The translations under genes and the position numbers were made by a program. Shown here piece by piece: positions 38,511-47,154 of a DNA stretch of 64,000 bases (within the stretch, counting starts at the first letter, position 1; the number at the start of each line of letters is the position of its first letter). The stretch covers positions 3,578,001-3,642,000 of the forward strand of contig NZ_CP095550.1 in assembly GCF_023078335.1 (NCBI RefSeq). Reading direction: 5' to 3'. Source of the DNA: Metabacillus endolithicus (GTDB lineage Bacteria > Bacillota > Bacilli > Bacillales > Bacillaceae). The notes beneath the pieces are model-generated. The model did no database searches. It saw nothing but the letters and a program-made list of their open reading frames with translations, and had not been told where the DNA came from.

Positions 38511-38581
38511 ACGAATAAACTAGGTTACCCGTAATTTAGAAGGGAATCATAAACCTATTAATGTTCTATATGACATTTATG

Positions 38582-38658
38582 TGACACCTTGTCATTTTAG
38601 ATAGACATATGACAAGATGTCACATATTATTGATGTATAGAGAGATGACAGCTTGTCA
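38582..38658. promoter_or_regulatory. Three TGACA-N3-TGTCA operators upstream of tetR
   Basis: TGACACCTTGTCA (38582-38594), TGACAAGATGTCA (38610-38622) and TGACAGCTTGTCA (38646-38658) are 13-bp palindromes with identical arms and different centres, spaced about 28 and 36 bp. An extra half-site TGACA occurs at 38571. They lie just before the tetR start, the standard place for autoregulation by a TetR repressor. Confidence 0.8.
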
Positions 38659-38683
38659 TATACCTGAACAGGAGATCAATATC

Positions 38684-39298
38684 ATGCCAAAACAAACGTT
38701 TTATCACTTACCAAAAGAGAAGAAGGATACATTAATATTATCGGCAAAAGAAGAATTCTCACGGGTTCCCCTTCATGAGGCATCAATTGCCAATATAATA
38801 AAAAGTGCAGGGATACCAAGGGGAAGCTTTTATCAATACTTTGATGATAAAGAGGATTTGTACTTTTATTTGTTAGATGAATTTACACAAAACACGAATA
38901 GAAGAGTAATGACCATTCTAAGGAGAAAACAGGGGAATTTGACAGAAACCTTTATTGATCTTTTTCAACATATTGTTCATAACCAGCATAATCAGGATAA
39001 TAGAGCTTTTTTTAAGAATGTATTTTTAAATATGAATTTTAAAATTGAAAATACGTTGGCAAGAAGTATGTATGAAGAAAATCAAAAATCTCATTACCAA
39101 AGTCTACTAAAATTAGTAAAAACAGATCATTTGAATATTAAATCTGAACAAGAACTAAATGACATGATTGAAATAATGATCTCAGTAACAATTCATAATT
39201 TAGTTCGTGTATTTGTACTAAACTTATCTGAAGATGAAGCACTAACCAAATATATCAATCAAATTGAATTACTAAAAAAGGGATTTCAAAAGGAGTAA
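38684..39298 (+). CDS. TetR-family transcriptional regulator
   Basis: 204 aa. N-terminal TetR HTH (about residues 8-55, with ANIIKSAGIPRGSFYQYFDDKEDLY), then an all-helical ligand domain. An upstream ATG-like start at 38609 would place two of the three operators inside the coding region; ATG 38684, preceded by CAGGAGATC, is preferred. The gene leads a compact series: small ORF (4-bp gap), small alarmone synthetase, small ORF. It probably represses itself and at least the neighbouring genes through the TGACA-N3-TGTCA sites. Regulators of this kind often control drug or membrane-stress responses; the inducer is unknown. Confidence 0.87.
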   Translation: MPKQTFYHLPKEKKDTLILSAKEEFSRVPLHEASIANIIKSAGIPRGSFYQYFDDKEDLYFYLLDEFTQNTNRRVMTILRRKQGNLTETFIDLFQHIVHNQHNQDNRAFFKNVFLNMNFKIENTLARSMYEENQKSHYQSLLKLVKTDHLNIKSEQELNDMIEIMISVTIHNLVRVFVLNLSEDEALTKYINQIELLKKGFQKE

Positions 39299-39302
39299 AA
39301 CG

Positions 39303-39431
39303 GTGGGAACTGATCTTGTAAAGAGTAAGATTGATTTTAAAAGCATAGTAAAGAAACTACAAAAACAAGGCATTAATGCTCAATTAATCAGAAGACCTAC
39401 AAAAAACAATTCAATTAAAATAAAAGGTTAA
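39303..39431 (+). CDS. Small basic protein (42 aa), unknown
   Basis: GTG 39303 has AAAGGAG (39291-39297), embedded in the end of tetR, as its ribosome binding site, and starts four bases after the tetR stop, suggesting translational coupling. The product is strongly basic (Lys-rich, with IVKKLQKQGINAQLIRR). No family recognised. It ends 41 bp before the alarmone synthetase start. Confidence 0.55.
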   Translation: MGTDLVKSKIDFKSIVKKLQKQGINAQLIRRPTKNNSIKIKG

Positions 39432-39472
39432 ACATTATCTTAATAAGCCTTAAATAGAGGGGTACTAACAAT

Positions 39473-40135
39473 TTGGATACAATAAGTTTAAGAGATAATA
39501 ACAAAATGGATACATTAGAACTTGTAAAGTTTATTATGACCTATAAATTTGCTATTAATGAAATCACCACAAAGCTTAATATTTTGAATGAAGAATTTAA
39601 GTATGTTCACGACTATAATCCAATAGAGAATATAAGTTCAAGAGTGAAAACACCAGAAAGTATTTTGCAAAAAGTTAAAAAGAAGAATTGTGATCTATCT
39701 ATTATGTCAATAAAGGAAAATATTAAAGATATCGCAGGTGTTCGAATAACATGTTCTTTTATTTCTGATGTGTATAAAGTGTATGAGATGCTTCAAAAGC
39801 AAAAAGATATAGATGTGGTTCAATGTAAGGATTATATTAAGTCCCCAAAACCTAATGGGTACCAAAGTCTTCACCTTATTATTAGAATACCAGTTTTTCT
39901 GTCTGATCGAGTAGAAGACACTTATGTTGAGATTCAGATTAGAACAAAAGCAATGGATTTTTGGGCAAGCTTAGAGCATAAGATCTATTACAAATTTGGG
40001 AAAGAAATTCCTGAGAATTTAACAAATGAATTAAAAGAAGCAGCTTTATCTGCTATTGAGCTAGACAAGAAAATGGAGAGGCTTCATGAAGAGGTAAAAC
40101 TCATAAAAAATATTGAAAATGTTAACGAAGTATGA
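39473..40135 (+). CDS. sasA: Small alarmone synthetase (SasA/YwaC/RelP type)
   Basis: 220 aa synthetase-only RelA/SpoT-homology protein making (p)ppGpp-type alarmones from ATP and GTP/GDP. It closely follows YwaC: SRVKTPESILQK (ATP-binding loop), IKDIAGVRITCSF, KDYIKSPKPNGYQSLH (acceptor G-loop) and EIQIRTKAMDFWASLEHKIYYK. No hydrolase domain, so it depends on a bifunctional Rel elsewhere. Start TTG 39473 with AGAGGGG; an ATG at 39506 is an alternative. In B. subtilis, ywaC is cell-envelope-stress controlled; here it lies behind a TetR gene with palindromic operators, suggesting different control. A 49-codon ORF overlaps its stop. Confidence 0.88.
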   Translation: MDTISLRDNNKMDTLELVKFIMTYKFAINEITTKLNILNEEFKYVHDYNPIENISSRVKTPESILQKVKKKNCDLSIMSIKENIKDIAGVRITCSFISDVYKVYEMLQKQKDIDVVQCKDYIKSPKPNGYQSLHLIIRIPVFLSDRVEDTYVEIQIRTKAMDFWASLEHKIYYKFGKEIPENLTNELKEAALSAIELDKKMERLHEEVKLIKNIENVNEV

Positions 40136-40281
40136 ACTATATAGTTGAACGAATAAAGAAAAGTGAGGTTGTATCGGACCGTGTTAAAGAGAAATATATC
40201 TCTTTAGTAAAAGAAAGACCGTTACAGACTTTGAACCATTTTGTAAATTTTTTAGAAGTAGAGAATAGAGTGACAAATTGA
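40132..40281 (+). CDS. Small protein (49 aa) overlapping the sasA stop codon
   Basis: ATG 40132 overlaps the sasA TGA (ATGA), a typical translational-coupling junction. It encodes a 49-residue soluble, helical-looking protein (MNYIVERIKKSEVVSDRVKE start). No family recognised and the ribosome binding site is weak, so expression would rely on coupling. Confidence 0.45.
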   Translation: MNYIVERIKKSEVVSDRVKEKYISLVKERPLQTLNHFVNFLEVENRVTN

Positions 40282-40430
40282 TCGTAGAGTGTTTTAAGGG
40301 ATTATACATTTATGCATTCTTTTTTTAAAAGAACTTTTAAATGCAATTTTCTAGTGGATTTTATATACTGGAAAAAAGTAATGAAGATTAACATCTTATA
40401 ATTTGAACTTCTTTTTCAGGAGGAACCATT

Positions 40431-41188
40431 TTGCTTATAACGGAAAGACATCGCCTAATATTAGATCTTTTAAAAGAAAAAGAGAATGTTAAAATCCAAG
40501 AGCTTGTTGAGCTTACTTCTACTTCAGAATCTACCTTAAGACGTGACTTAGATCAATTAGAAAAAATGAACTATTTAAAGCGAGTGCATGGTGGTGCTTC
40601 GTTGTTACAGCGTAAAAGAGACGAACCTAGTGTTATAGAAAGAACAACTCAAAATCTAAAAGAAAAAGAAACTATAGCCAATTATGCCGCTGGTCTGATT
40701 ACAAATGGAGAGTGCATATACCTTGATGCTGGAACAACCACCTATCAAATGATAAAGCATTTACAGGAGAAGGATGTTGTTGTTGTAACTAACGGGACAG
40801 ACCATTTAAACACATTGTTAGAAGCGGATATTTGTACATATTTTATCGGTGGCTTTGTAAAAAAGGTGACAAAAGCAACAATAGGACGCGATGCCTATGA
40901 AAGTATTAAAAATTATCGTTTTGATAAATGTTTTATGGGCGCAAATGCCATTCATCATGAACTAGGCTAACAACACCAGATCCAGAAGAAGCACAAATAA
41001 AAGAAAGAGCCATTTCCTTATCAAGAGAAACTTACATTTTAGCAGATCATACTAAATTTGGAGAAGTCTCCTTTTCCAATTTTGCAGACCTTAATCAAGT
41101 GAAAATTATTACAAATAAAGTCGATTATGTAGATTTAGAAAAATATAAAAAATTAACAGATATTATTGAAGTTAAAGAAACACAATGA
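40431..41188 (+). pseudogene. DeoR-family repressor, FruR-like, one frameshift
   Basis: About 252 aa when joined. N-terminal DeoR HTH (ERHRLILDLLKEKENVKIQELVELTSTSESTLRRDLDQLE-type) and a C-terminal sugar-phosphate sensing domain (YLDAGTTTYQM). The similarity to Bacillus FruR continues across the break: after HHELG one base is missing near 40967-40968, and the next frame reads TTPDPEEAQIKERAI to the stop at 41188. Start TTG 40431 with AGGAGGAAC. It precedes an Rbs-like ABC operon whose promoter carries phased AATCA repeats, a likely operator for it. The indel is probably a sequence error. Confidence 0.82.
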
Positions 41189-41218
41189 AATTTTCAAAAA
41201 ATATACTTGGTTGGTTTA

Positions 41219-41250
41219 AGAAACTCGCTCATGTTTGAGTGGGTTTTTTT
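41219..41250 (+). terminator. Terminator after the FruR-like gene
   Basis: AAACTCGCTCA pairs with TGAGTGGGTTT (two G-T pairs, one mismatch), followed by a T run. Confidence 0.65.
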
Positions 41251-41618
41251 GTTGAAAAAATGATGAAAACCTCTCAAATAAATAATGAAAAAATGAACTT
41301 TTTTTAAAAAAAGTTTCTTGTGATTTTTATGATTAATGTACTGATATAACGTTTTTGTATAAAGACAGAAATGAAGTTTATTTCGTTTTAAATAATCAAT
41401 TATTTAAAACGAGATGGAAAAAATATCTATCTAAATCTACTTAATAAGTAACCCTCCTCCTTGTTACTTTGGAAGAAAATTTATTAACAGGAAGTTACAA
41501 GAATAGTATAAGAAGTTATCTATACCTACTAAAAAAGTATTTAAAAACCAATAGCTTTTTAAGAAATATTAGATAAATTAAAGATTTTTAATATAATTAA
41601 TTACAAATTTGGTGTTTA
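41251..41618. other. Long AT-rich region upstream of the Rbs-like promoter
   Basis: No gene or clear structure seen; very AT-rich. The recognised promoter begins at 41619. Confidence 0.4.
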
Positions 41619-41647
41619 TTGACAAATGGTAATCACCATAATATAAT
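41619..41647 (+). promoter_or_regulatory. Consensus sigma-A promoter of the Rbs-like operon
   Basis: TTGACA (41619-41624), a 17-bp spacer and TATAAT (41642-41647): a perfect consensus. Its transcript would have a leader of about 240 nt before the binding-protein gene. The first operator repeat begins within the -10 box. Confidence 0.8.
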
Positions 41648-41684
41648 CAAAATCAATCAAAAGTAATCATAAGAAATCGTGAAA
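41645..41684 (+). promoter_or_regulatory. Four 10-bp phased direct repeats, candidate DeoR/FruR operator
   Basis: AATCAAAATC, AATCAAAAGT, AATCATAAGA and AATCGTGAAA follow each other without gaps from the -10 box over the transcription start. DeoR-type repressors such as IolR and FruR bind tandem direct repeats, and the FruR-like gene lies just upstream. Binding is inferred. Confidence 0.6.
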
Positions 41685-41815
41685 AACCGCAAAAACTTTC
41701 ATCTACGAGCATACTCCTTAACATACTTTCAACGTAACATCGCTTATAAAAAATCATAAGACTTATAACTTAATAGAAAAATTATTATAAGGGGGTGATG
41801 TAAAAAACACATAAA

Positions 41816-41829
41816 TGTTAGCGTTTCCA
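41816..41829. promoter_or_regulatory. cre-like site in the Rbs-like operon leader
   Basis: TGTTAGCGTTTCCA matches cre except at position 12. It lies about 170 bp downstream of the promoter, where CcpA could act as a roadblock. Confidence 0.45.
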
Positions 41830-41896
41830 TTAATGATTATTTTGTAAAGAAGCACTTATTTTAAAGGGAAAATTAAATTGTTTTAGGGGGATCATA

Positions 41897-42883
41897 ATGA
41901 AAAATACAAAAAAGTTCATGGTATTTGTTTTGATGTTAGTACTGGCTTTAATGACAGCATGTAGTGGAGCAAGTAAAACAACAAGCGATGGTAGCTTAAA
42001 CAATGGCGCTAGTGAGAGCGGTAATGAAGACGAAAAATTAACAATTGCTTTATCTGTTGGTACATTAGCAAATCCTTTCTTTGTTGCGATGGGAAAAGGT
42101 GCCGAAGAAGCAGGAAAAGAGTTAGGAGCAGAAGTTATTGTTGAAAGTGCAGAGTATGACTTGGCGAAGCAAACATCACAAATTGAAAACTTTATTACCC
42201 AGAAGGTGGATGTTATTTTGCTTAATGCTGTTGATACAAAAGGTATTGCTGCAGCAGTTCAGCAGGCAAAAGAAGCGGGAATTCCTGTTATTGCAGTTGA
42301 TGTAAATGCTGAAGGTGGAGTGGATGCAACAGTTACATCAGATAACTATCAGGCAGGTCAGCTAGCTGGTGAGTATGTAATCGAACAATTAGGTGGAAAA
42401 GGCAATATTGTTATTATTGATGGACCACCTGTTTCTGCTGTAGCAGATCGTATTCAGGGATTTGAGGATGCAATAAAAGATTCTGATATTAAAGTCGTTG
42501 CAAAACAAAATGGAGAAGGAAATCGTGAAAAAGCGTTAACGGTTATGGAAAGTATCTTACAAGCTAATCCATCTGGCTCCATTCAAGCCGTATTTGCTAT
42601 TAACGATCCAGAAGCAATCGGGGTGGAAATTGCTCAAGAACAAGCAGGACGTAAGGATGAATTCTTCATTGTAGGTGTAGATGGAGCCCCTGAAGCAACA
42701 GATGCAATGGCAAAAGAAAACAGCTCTATTTATGCAACTTCAGCACAATCACCTCGTGAAATGGTGAAAAAAGCAGCAGAAATTGGTATGAAAGTGAAAA
42801 ATGGAGAAGATGTAGAAGATTTAATCAAAGTTCCAGTTGAGCTAGTAACTCAAGAAACTTTAGGTTCTTACAAAGGCTGGTAA
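41897..42883 (+). CDS. Sugar ABC transporter substrate-binding lipoprotein (RbsB-like)
   Basis: 328 aa. Signal peptide with lipobox ALMTAC (Cys near residue 22), a Ser/Gly/Asn-rich linker, then a type I sugar-binding fold (about 50-325) with ALSVGTLANPFFVAM, AGIPVIAVDVNAEGG and INDPEAIGVE segments close to ribose- and fructose-binding proteins. It delivers the sugar to the ATPase/permease pair downstream. Start ATG 41897 with AGGGGGATC. Linkage to a FruR-like repressor makes a ketose or ribose-like sugar plausible. A stem-loop separates it from the ATPase gene. Confidence 0.88.
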   Translation: MKNTKKFMVFVLMLVLALMTACSGASKTTSDGSLNNGASESGNEDEKLTIALSVGTLANPFFVAMGKGAEEAGKELGAEVIVESAEYDLAKQTSQIENFITQKVDVILLNAVDTKGIAAAVQQAKEAGIPVIAVDVNAEGGVDATVTSDNYQAGQLAGEYVIEQLGGKGNIVIIDGPPVSAVADRIQGFEDAIKDSDIKVVAKQNGEGNREKALTVMESILQANPSGSIQAVFAINDPEAIGVEIAQEQAGRKDEFFIVGVDGAPEATDAMAKENSSIYATSAQSPREMVKKAAEIGMKVKNGEDVEDLIKVPVELVTQETLGSYKGW

Positions 42884-42898
42884 ACCTCCAAACTGTAT

Positions 42899-42932
42899 AG
42901 ACTGATAAGGAGTTTATTCCCCTCATCAGTCT
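42899..42932 (+). terminator. Attenuator stem-loop after the RbsB-like gene
   Basis: AGACTGAT (42899-42906) pairs with ATCAGTCT (42925-42932), extended inward by AGGAG/CCCCT pairing. No long T run, so partial read-through is expected. Confidence 0.6.
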
Positions 42933-42962
42933 TCTTCAAATCTAGAAGGGATGATATAAGCT

Positions 42963-44517
42963 ATGGTTGTCAAAGAGAATGTAAGGCAGCGAAATAACCT
43001 AAAGCAACCTGTCTTAAGTATGAAGGGGATAAGTAAAACCTTCTCAAGAGTCACTGTATTAAAAAATGTGAAAATTGAGTTGTATCCTGGTGAAGTCCAT
43101 GCACTAATGGGAGAGAATGGTGCTGGAAAATCTACATTCATGAAAATTTTAGCAGGGATTCATCAACCAGATCAAAATGGAGGAGAAATCTATTATAAAG
43201 GAAAAACAATCTTGTGGAAGGATCCTATTGATGCAAGAAATAATGGAATAAGTGTGATTCATCAGGAGTTAAATCTTTCTCCAAATCTTACAATCAGTGA
43301 AAACATTTTAATGGGGACAAAGTTTCCTAGAAATAGTTTAGGAATGGTAAAGTGGGATGATGTTCATGAAAGAGCCCCAAAGGATTTTAGATTCTATGGG
43401 ATCTAAACTTAACCCACGTCAATTAGTATCAACTCTTAGTGTTGCTCAGCAGCAGATGGTTGAAATTGCCCGTGCCCTATCCTTTAAGGCCGAAGTTCTT
43501 ATTATGGATGAGCCTACAGCTTCATTAACAGATAAAGAAATTATAAAACTATTTGAAATCATTCAAGATCTTAAAACCCAAGGTGTTGCCATCGTATATA
43601 TATCTCATAGAATGGAAGAAATTTTTAAGATTTCAAACAGATTTACAGTATTACGTGATGGTGAATGGATCGCGAGTGGTCCTATCGAAGAAACTGATCC
43701 AGATCATCTTGTCAAACTTATGGTTGGACGTGACCTTAAAGATTTATTTAACCGTACAAAAGCATTTGAACCTTCTTATCAAAAAAATGATATACCCGTA
43801 TTAGAACTCAGAAATATATCTGATAAAAAGTTAGTGAAAAATGTGTCATTTAAGCTTTATCCTGGTGAAATTGTCGGTCTGGCAGGACTTGTAGGTGCAG
43901 GGAGAACTGAATTAGTCAGAACTATATTTGGTGCATCACATCTAACAAGTGGTGAAATCTACGTAAATGATCAATTAGTGAAAATCAATTCACCAATTGA
44001 TGCAATATCCAATGGAATCGCACACGTACCAGAAAGTAGAAAAGAACAAGGCTTATTTTTATCTATGTCTGTCAAAGAGAATATCTTAATGGCTGAACTT
44101 CAGAGTCACTCAAAATCTGGAGTCGTTCGATGGAAAGACGTTAATGCTACAGCCGATCGATATATTAAGGAATTAAGTATTAAAATCGCTTCTCCTGAAC
44201 AGCCTGTTTCCAACCTTAGTGGAGGAAATCAACAAAAAGCAGTAATTGCAAGGTGGCTGTCTATTTCACCAAAAGTATTACTACTTGATGAACCTACTAG
44301 AGGAGTTGATATTGGTGCGAAGACAGAGATTCATAAGATTATTTCTAAGTTAGCTGATGAAGGGTTAGCAGTTTTAATGATTTCCTCAGAATTACCAGAG
44401 GTGCTAGGAATTAGTGACAGAATTCTTGTAATGAGTGAAGGAAGATTAACTGGTGAACTATCGAGAAAAGAAGCTACACAAGAAGAAATCATGTATTTTG
44501 CTACAAAAGGGGAGTAA
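42963..44517 (+). pseudogene. Sugar ABC transporter ATP-binding protein (RbsA-like), one frameshift
   Basis: About 517 aa when joined; tandem ABC domains. First domain: GENGAGKST Walker A, VLIMDEPTASL Walker B. Second domain: GLVGAGRTE, LSGGNQQKAVIARW and LLLDEPTRGVDIG. The only defect is one extra C in the run at 43375-43378 (four where three restore ERAQRILDSMG). It ends just before the permease, five bases from its ATG. Start ATG 42963 with GAAGGGATG. It energises uptake by the RbsB/RbsC-like partners. Confidence 0.85.
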
Positions 44518-44521
44518 CAAA

Positions 44522-45508
44522 ATGAAGGTAAATATGCAAACTGCTAATCCATCTCAAGACCTACATGTTGGAAATATCATTCATGGATTATGGAATCGTT
44601 TAGGAATGATTATGATTTTATTACTATTATGTGTTGTACTTTCTTTTACGGCTCCAAACTTTTTAGAAACTTCAAATCTATTAAATATATTAAAACAAGT
44701 TTCTATTATCGCAATTTTAGCTGCTGGGATGACCATTGTTATATTAACAGGGGGCATTGACTTATCGGTAGGATCGACAGTGGCTTTGTCTGGGGTTATA
44801 TCGGTATTGGTTTCCTCTGCAGGTGTTAACCCCTTTATTGCAATGTTATCGGGAGCAGCAATTGGCTATGTAGTAGGATTAATTAATGGATTTTTTACAG
44901 CTAAGACTAAACTGCCCCCTTTCATTGTCACACTTGGAAGTTTCACATATGTACGAGGTCTTGCTTATGTCATAAGTGGTGGATATCCAATTGTTTTGTC
45001 AAATGAGACTTTTAAGTTTATTGGTGGGGGCTCTATTCTAGGCATACCTACTCCAATCTATATTATGCTTTTAGTTTATGGTGTGATGTTCTTTGTACTG
45101 AAATATACAATGTTTGGTCGTCATATATATGCAATTGGTGGGAATGAAGAGGCAGCTCGTTTAACAGGGATAAAAGTAGAAAGATCTTTAATTAACGTTT
45201 ATTCCATTAGCGGATTGTTAGCCGGCTTAGGTGGAGTTGTGTTAGCAGGAAGATTATATTCTGGTCAGCCAACCGCAGGACAAATGTATGAGCTTGATGC
45301 GATTGCAGCTGTTATTCTTGGGGGAACAAGTTTAGTCGGTGGAAGAGGTAAGATTCAAGGAACGATTATTGGCGTTTTAATTATGGGAGTTATTAGCAAT
45401 GGACTTACATTAATGGATGTTAATTATTATTGGCAATTAGTTGTAAAAGGTGGAGTAATTGTTGCAGCTGTTTTACTAGATCGCCTACGTGGAGATAGTG
45501 ATGCCTAA
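44522..45508 (+). CDS. Sugar ABC transporter permease (RbsC-like)
   Basis: 328 aa with 8-10 hydrophobic segments. CUT2 permease signatures: TGGIDLSVGSTVAL, KLPPFIVTLGSFTYVRGLAY and YAIGGNEEAARLTGIKV. The open frame extends upstream into the ATPase gene, but AAAGGGGAG is seven bases before ATG 44522, giving the normal N-terminus. It is the last gene of the transporter operon and is followed by a terminator. Confidence 0.9.
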   Translation: MKVNMQTANPSQDLHVGNIIHGLWNRLGMIMILLLLCVVLSFTAPNFLETSNLLNILKQVSIIAILAAGMTIVILTGGIDLSVGSTVALSGVISVLVSSAGVNPFIAMLSGAAIGYVVGLINGFFTAKTKLPPFIVTLGSFTYVRGLAYVISGGYPIVLSNETFKFIGGGSILGIPTPIYIMLLVYGVMFFVLKYTMFGRHIYAIGGNEEAARLTGIKVERSLINVYSISGLLAGLGGVVLAGRLYSGQPTAGQMYELDAIAAVILGGTSLVGGRGKIQGTIIGVLIMGVISNGLTLMDVNYYWQLVVKGGVIVAAVLLDRLRGDSDA

Positions 45509-45560
45509 TACGATTATAGAGAATAACTAATTTTCCATTATAATAGAATGGTGAGTATGA

Positions 45561-45589
45561 AAAAAGAGCCAGTTCAGGCTCTTTTTTTG
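45561..45589 (+). terminator. Terminator of the Rbs-like operon
   Basis: AAAAGAGCC pairs with GGCTCTTTT around AGTTCA, followed by a T run. Confidence 0.9.
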
Positions 45590-46176
45590 TTGCTTGTTAG
45601 GGATTAATAGTAGTTAATCAATAAGCTTAGACTTTCCAATAAAGCTACTAATTAAAACATTTTATGGTGAAGTTTACTTTTATATTATCTTACTATTTTT
45701 TATTAGTAACTATAAACATATTTTCTTATTATGTCGATAAGTGTATAGTAGGTTTCTATGAAGATTGCGGGTATTATTCCGAAATTTAACAATAAGTTTT
45801 CGGTAATTACGGATGTTTCAGATGGAAGTGGATAACCAATCGGGATGACGGTTTGCAAGCTTTGAACCTTACATTAGACCAAATTTTTAGTGAAGAGGAA
45901 ATAATATGCCAATTTACTAGTATCTGTGGTAATCTAGAGTTTTAATTAAGTAGCTAAATGGCTGACATGGATACGGTGTTGAACCGGACTCATGCCGGTC
46001 ATTCTTTGCTTTTAATAGTAACCTTATTACTAAATCAAAAGGAATGGGAGACTATTCTACAAGCAAACGTATTTACCTTATATTACAAGGAGTCATATTT
46101 GTAAGAAAGATATTTTCATTCATTCATTGTCTGCTATAATAAGGAATGGTTTACTACTTTAAAGGAGTTAGCTATC
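45590..46176. other. 587-bp region, no intact gene
   Basis: A short frame starting ATG 45759 (MKIAGIIPKFNNKFSV) stops after about 26 codons, and neighbouring frames are broken, so a decayed gene is possible but unrecognised. A small ACCGG/CCGGT hairpin lies at 45983-45999. The promoter of the sensor operon must lie near the 3' end. Confidence 0.4.
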
Positions 46177-47154
46177 ATGAGAAAAATCGTTAAGATTGTA
46201 AGCGTTATCACTTGTATTTTTCTTTTTTATTATACATTAGATTCTGCTGTGAAAGTATTTAATACGAATTATAAGTTGCCAGAGGTATTAAAGGAGGAGC
46301 TTACTGATAAAAGAATTGTTTTAATTACTCAAGAGTTGGAAACTCCATTTTGGGATTCAGTTAGTATAGGTGCGCAGAAACAGGCAGAACAGTCTGGTGC
46401 AAGACTTGAGATATGGGGGAGTTTTGGCAACAATCAGGAGGATTTTTTAAAACAAATTGAAATAGCGATTTATTCCCAAGTAGATGGGATTATTGTTCAG
46501 GGATTGGATACAGCGGAATTTAAGGAGCTAACAAAAGTTAAAGCGTCTTCATATGGTGTGCCAGTTATTACAGTAGCCAATGATGTTCCGATGGCGGAAA
46601 GTCTTCGTAGAACGTATGTAGGTTCCGATCAGTTGTTAGCAGGTAAAATGATTGCCGAACAGTTGCTTGCGGATATGGGAGAATCCGGTGAAGTTGTCTT
46701 AATGATCGATAGTAGACAGGAATATTACCAAACACAGCGATTAAAAGGAATTCAAGAATACCTCTCCAACTATCCAGGAATTGAGTTGATTGAAGCAGAG
46801 ACGGAAGATACGCGAGAGCAGGTAATTGCCACAACGAAGGATTTATTAAATCGGATGCCTGATGTTGATGCATTTATTACATTAAACGCTAAATTTGCAG
46901 ATGATTTAGTAGAGGAAATTGACAGACGCTCAAATGTGGAAACGTTTTATATCTATTCTTTTGATGATGATCCTAGTTCATTATCTTTATTAGAGCAAGG
47001 AAAAATAGATGGAATGATTGAGCAGTCTCCTTTAATGATGGGAGAGCTTAGCGTGAAACTAATGATGGATTGGCTAAATAAAGAGGTATTACCACTGGAT
47101 TTAGATGGATATCTTACAGATATTCAAATGGTGGAACAGGTAGACGCCCAATGA
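46177..47154 (+). CDS. Membrane-anchored sugar-binding sensor protein (XylFII-like)
   Basis: 325 aa. One N-terminal hydrophobic segment (about residues 5-25) without a lipobox predicts a membrane anchor. The remainder (45-320) is a type I periplasmic-binding fold (RIVLITQELETPFWDSVSIG, SYGVPVITVANDVP). In Clostridium, XylFII of this kind binds D-xylose and activates the LytS kinase encoded next to it. Here the stop overlaps the kinase start (ATGA), a tight coupling supporting a complex. Start ATG 46177 with AAAGGAG. Xylose as ligand is inferred from the downstream transporter. Confidence 0.85.
   Translation: MRKIVKIVSVITCIFLFYYTLDSAVKVFNTNYKLPEVLKEELTDKRIVLITQELETPFWDSVSIGAQKQAEQSGARLEIWGSFGNNQEDFLKQIEIAIYSQVDGIIVQGLDTAEFKELTKVKASSYGVPVITVANDVPMAESLRRTYVGSDQLLAGKMIAEQLLADMGESGEVVLMIDSRQEYYQTQRLKGIQEYLSNYPGIELIEAETEDTREQVIATTKDLLNRMPDVDAFITLNAKFADDLVEEIDRRSNVETFYIYSFDDDPSSLSLLEQGKIDGMIEQSPLMMGELSVKLMMDWLNKEVLPLDLDGYLTDIQMVEQVDAQ

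Noticed and set aside
39473..40281. Toxic small alarmone synthetase (toxSAS) toxin-antitoxin pair
   Set aside because: The synthetase follows the housekeeping YwaC/RelP sequence closely, and neither small ORF resembles a known antitoxin, so a toxin-antitoxin label is not supported.
45759..45910. Decayed gene starting ATG 45759
   Set aside because: Only 26 codons are open and no family similarity is recognised; not enough to call.
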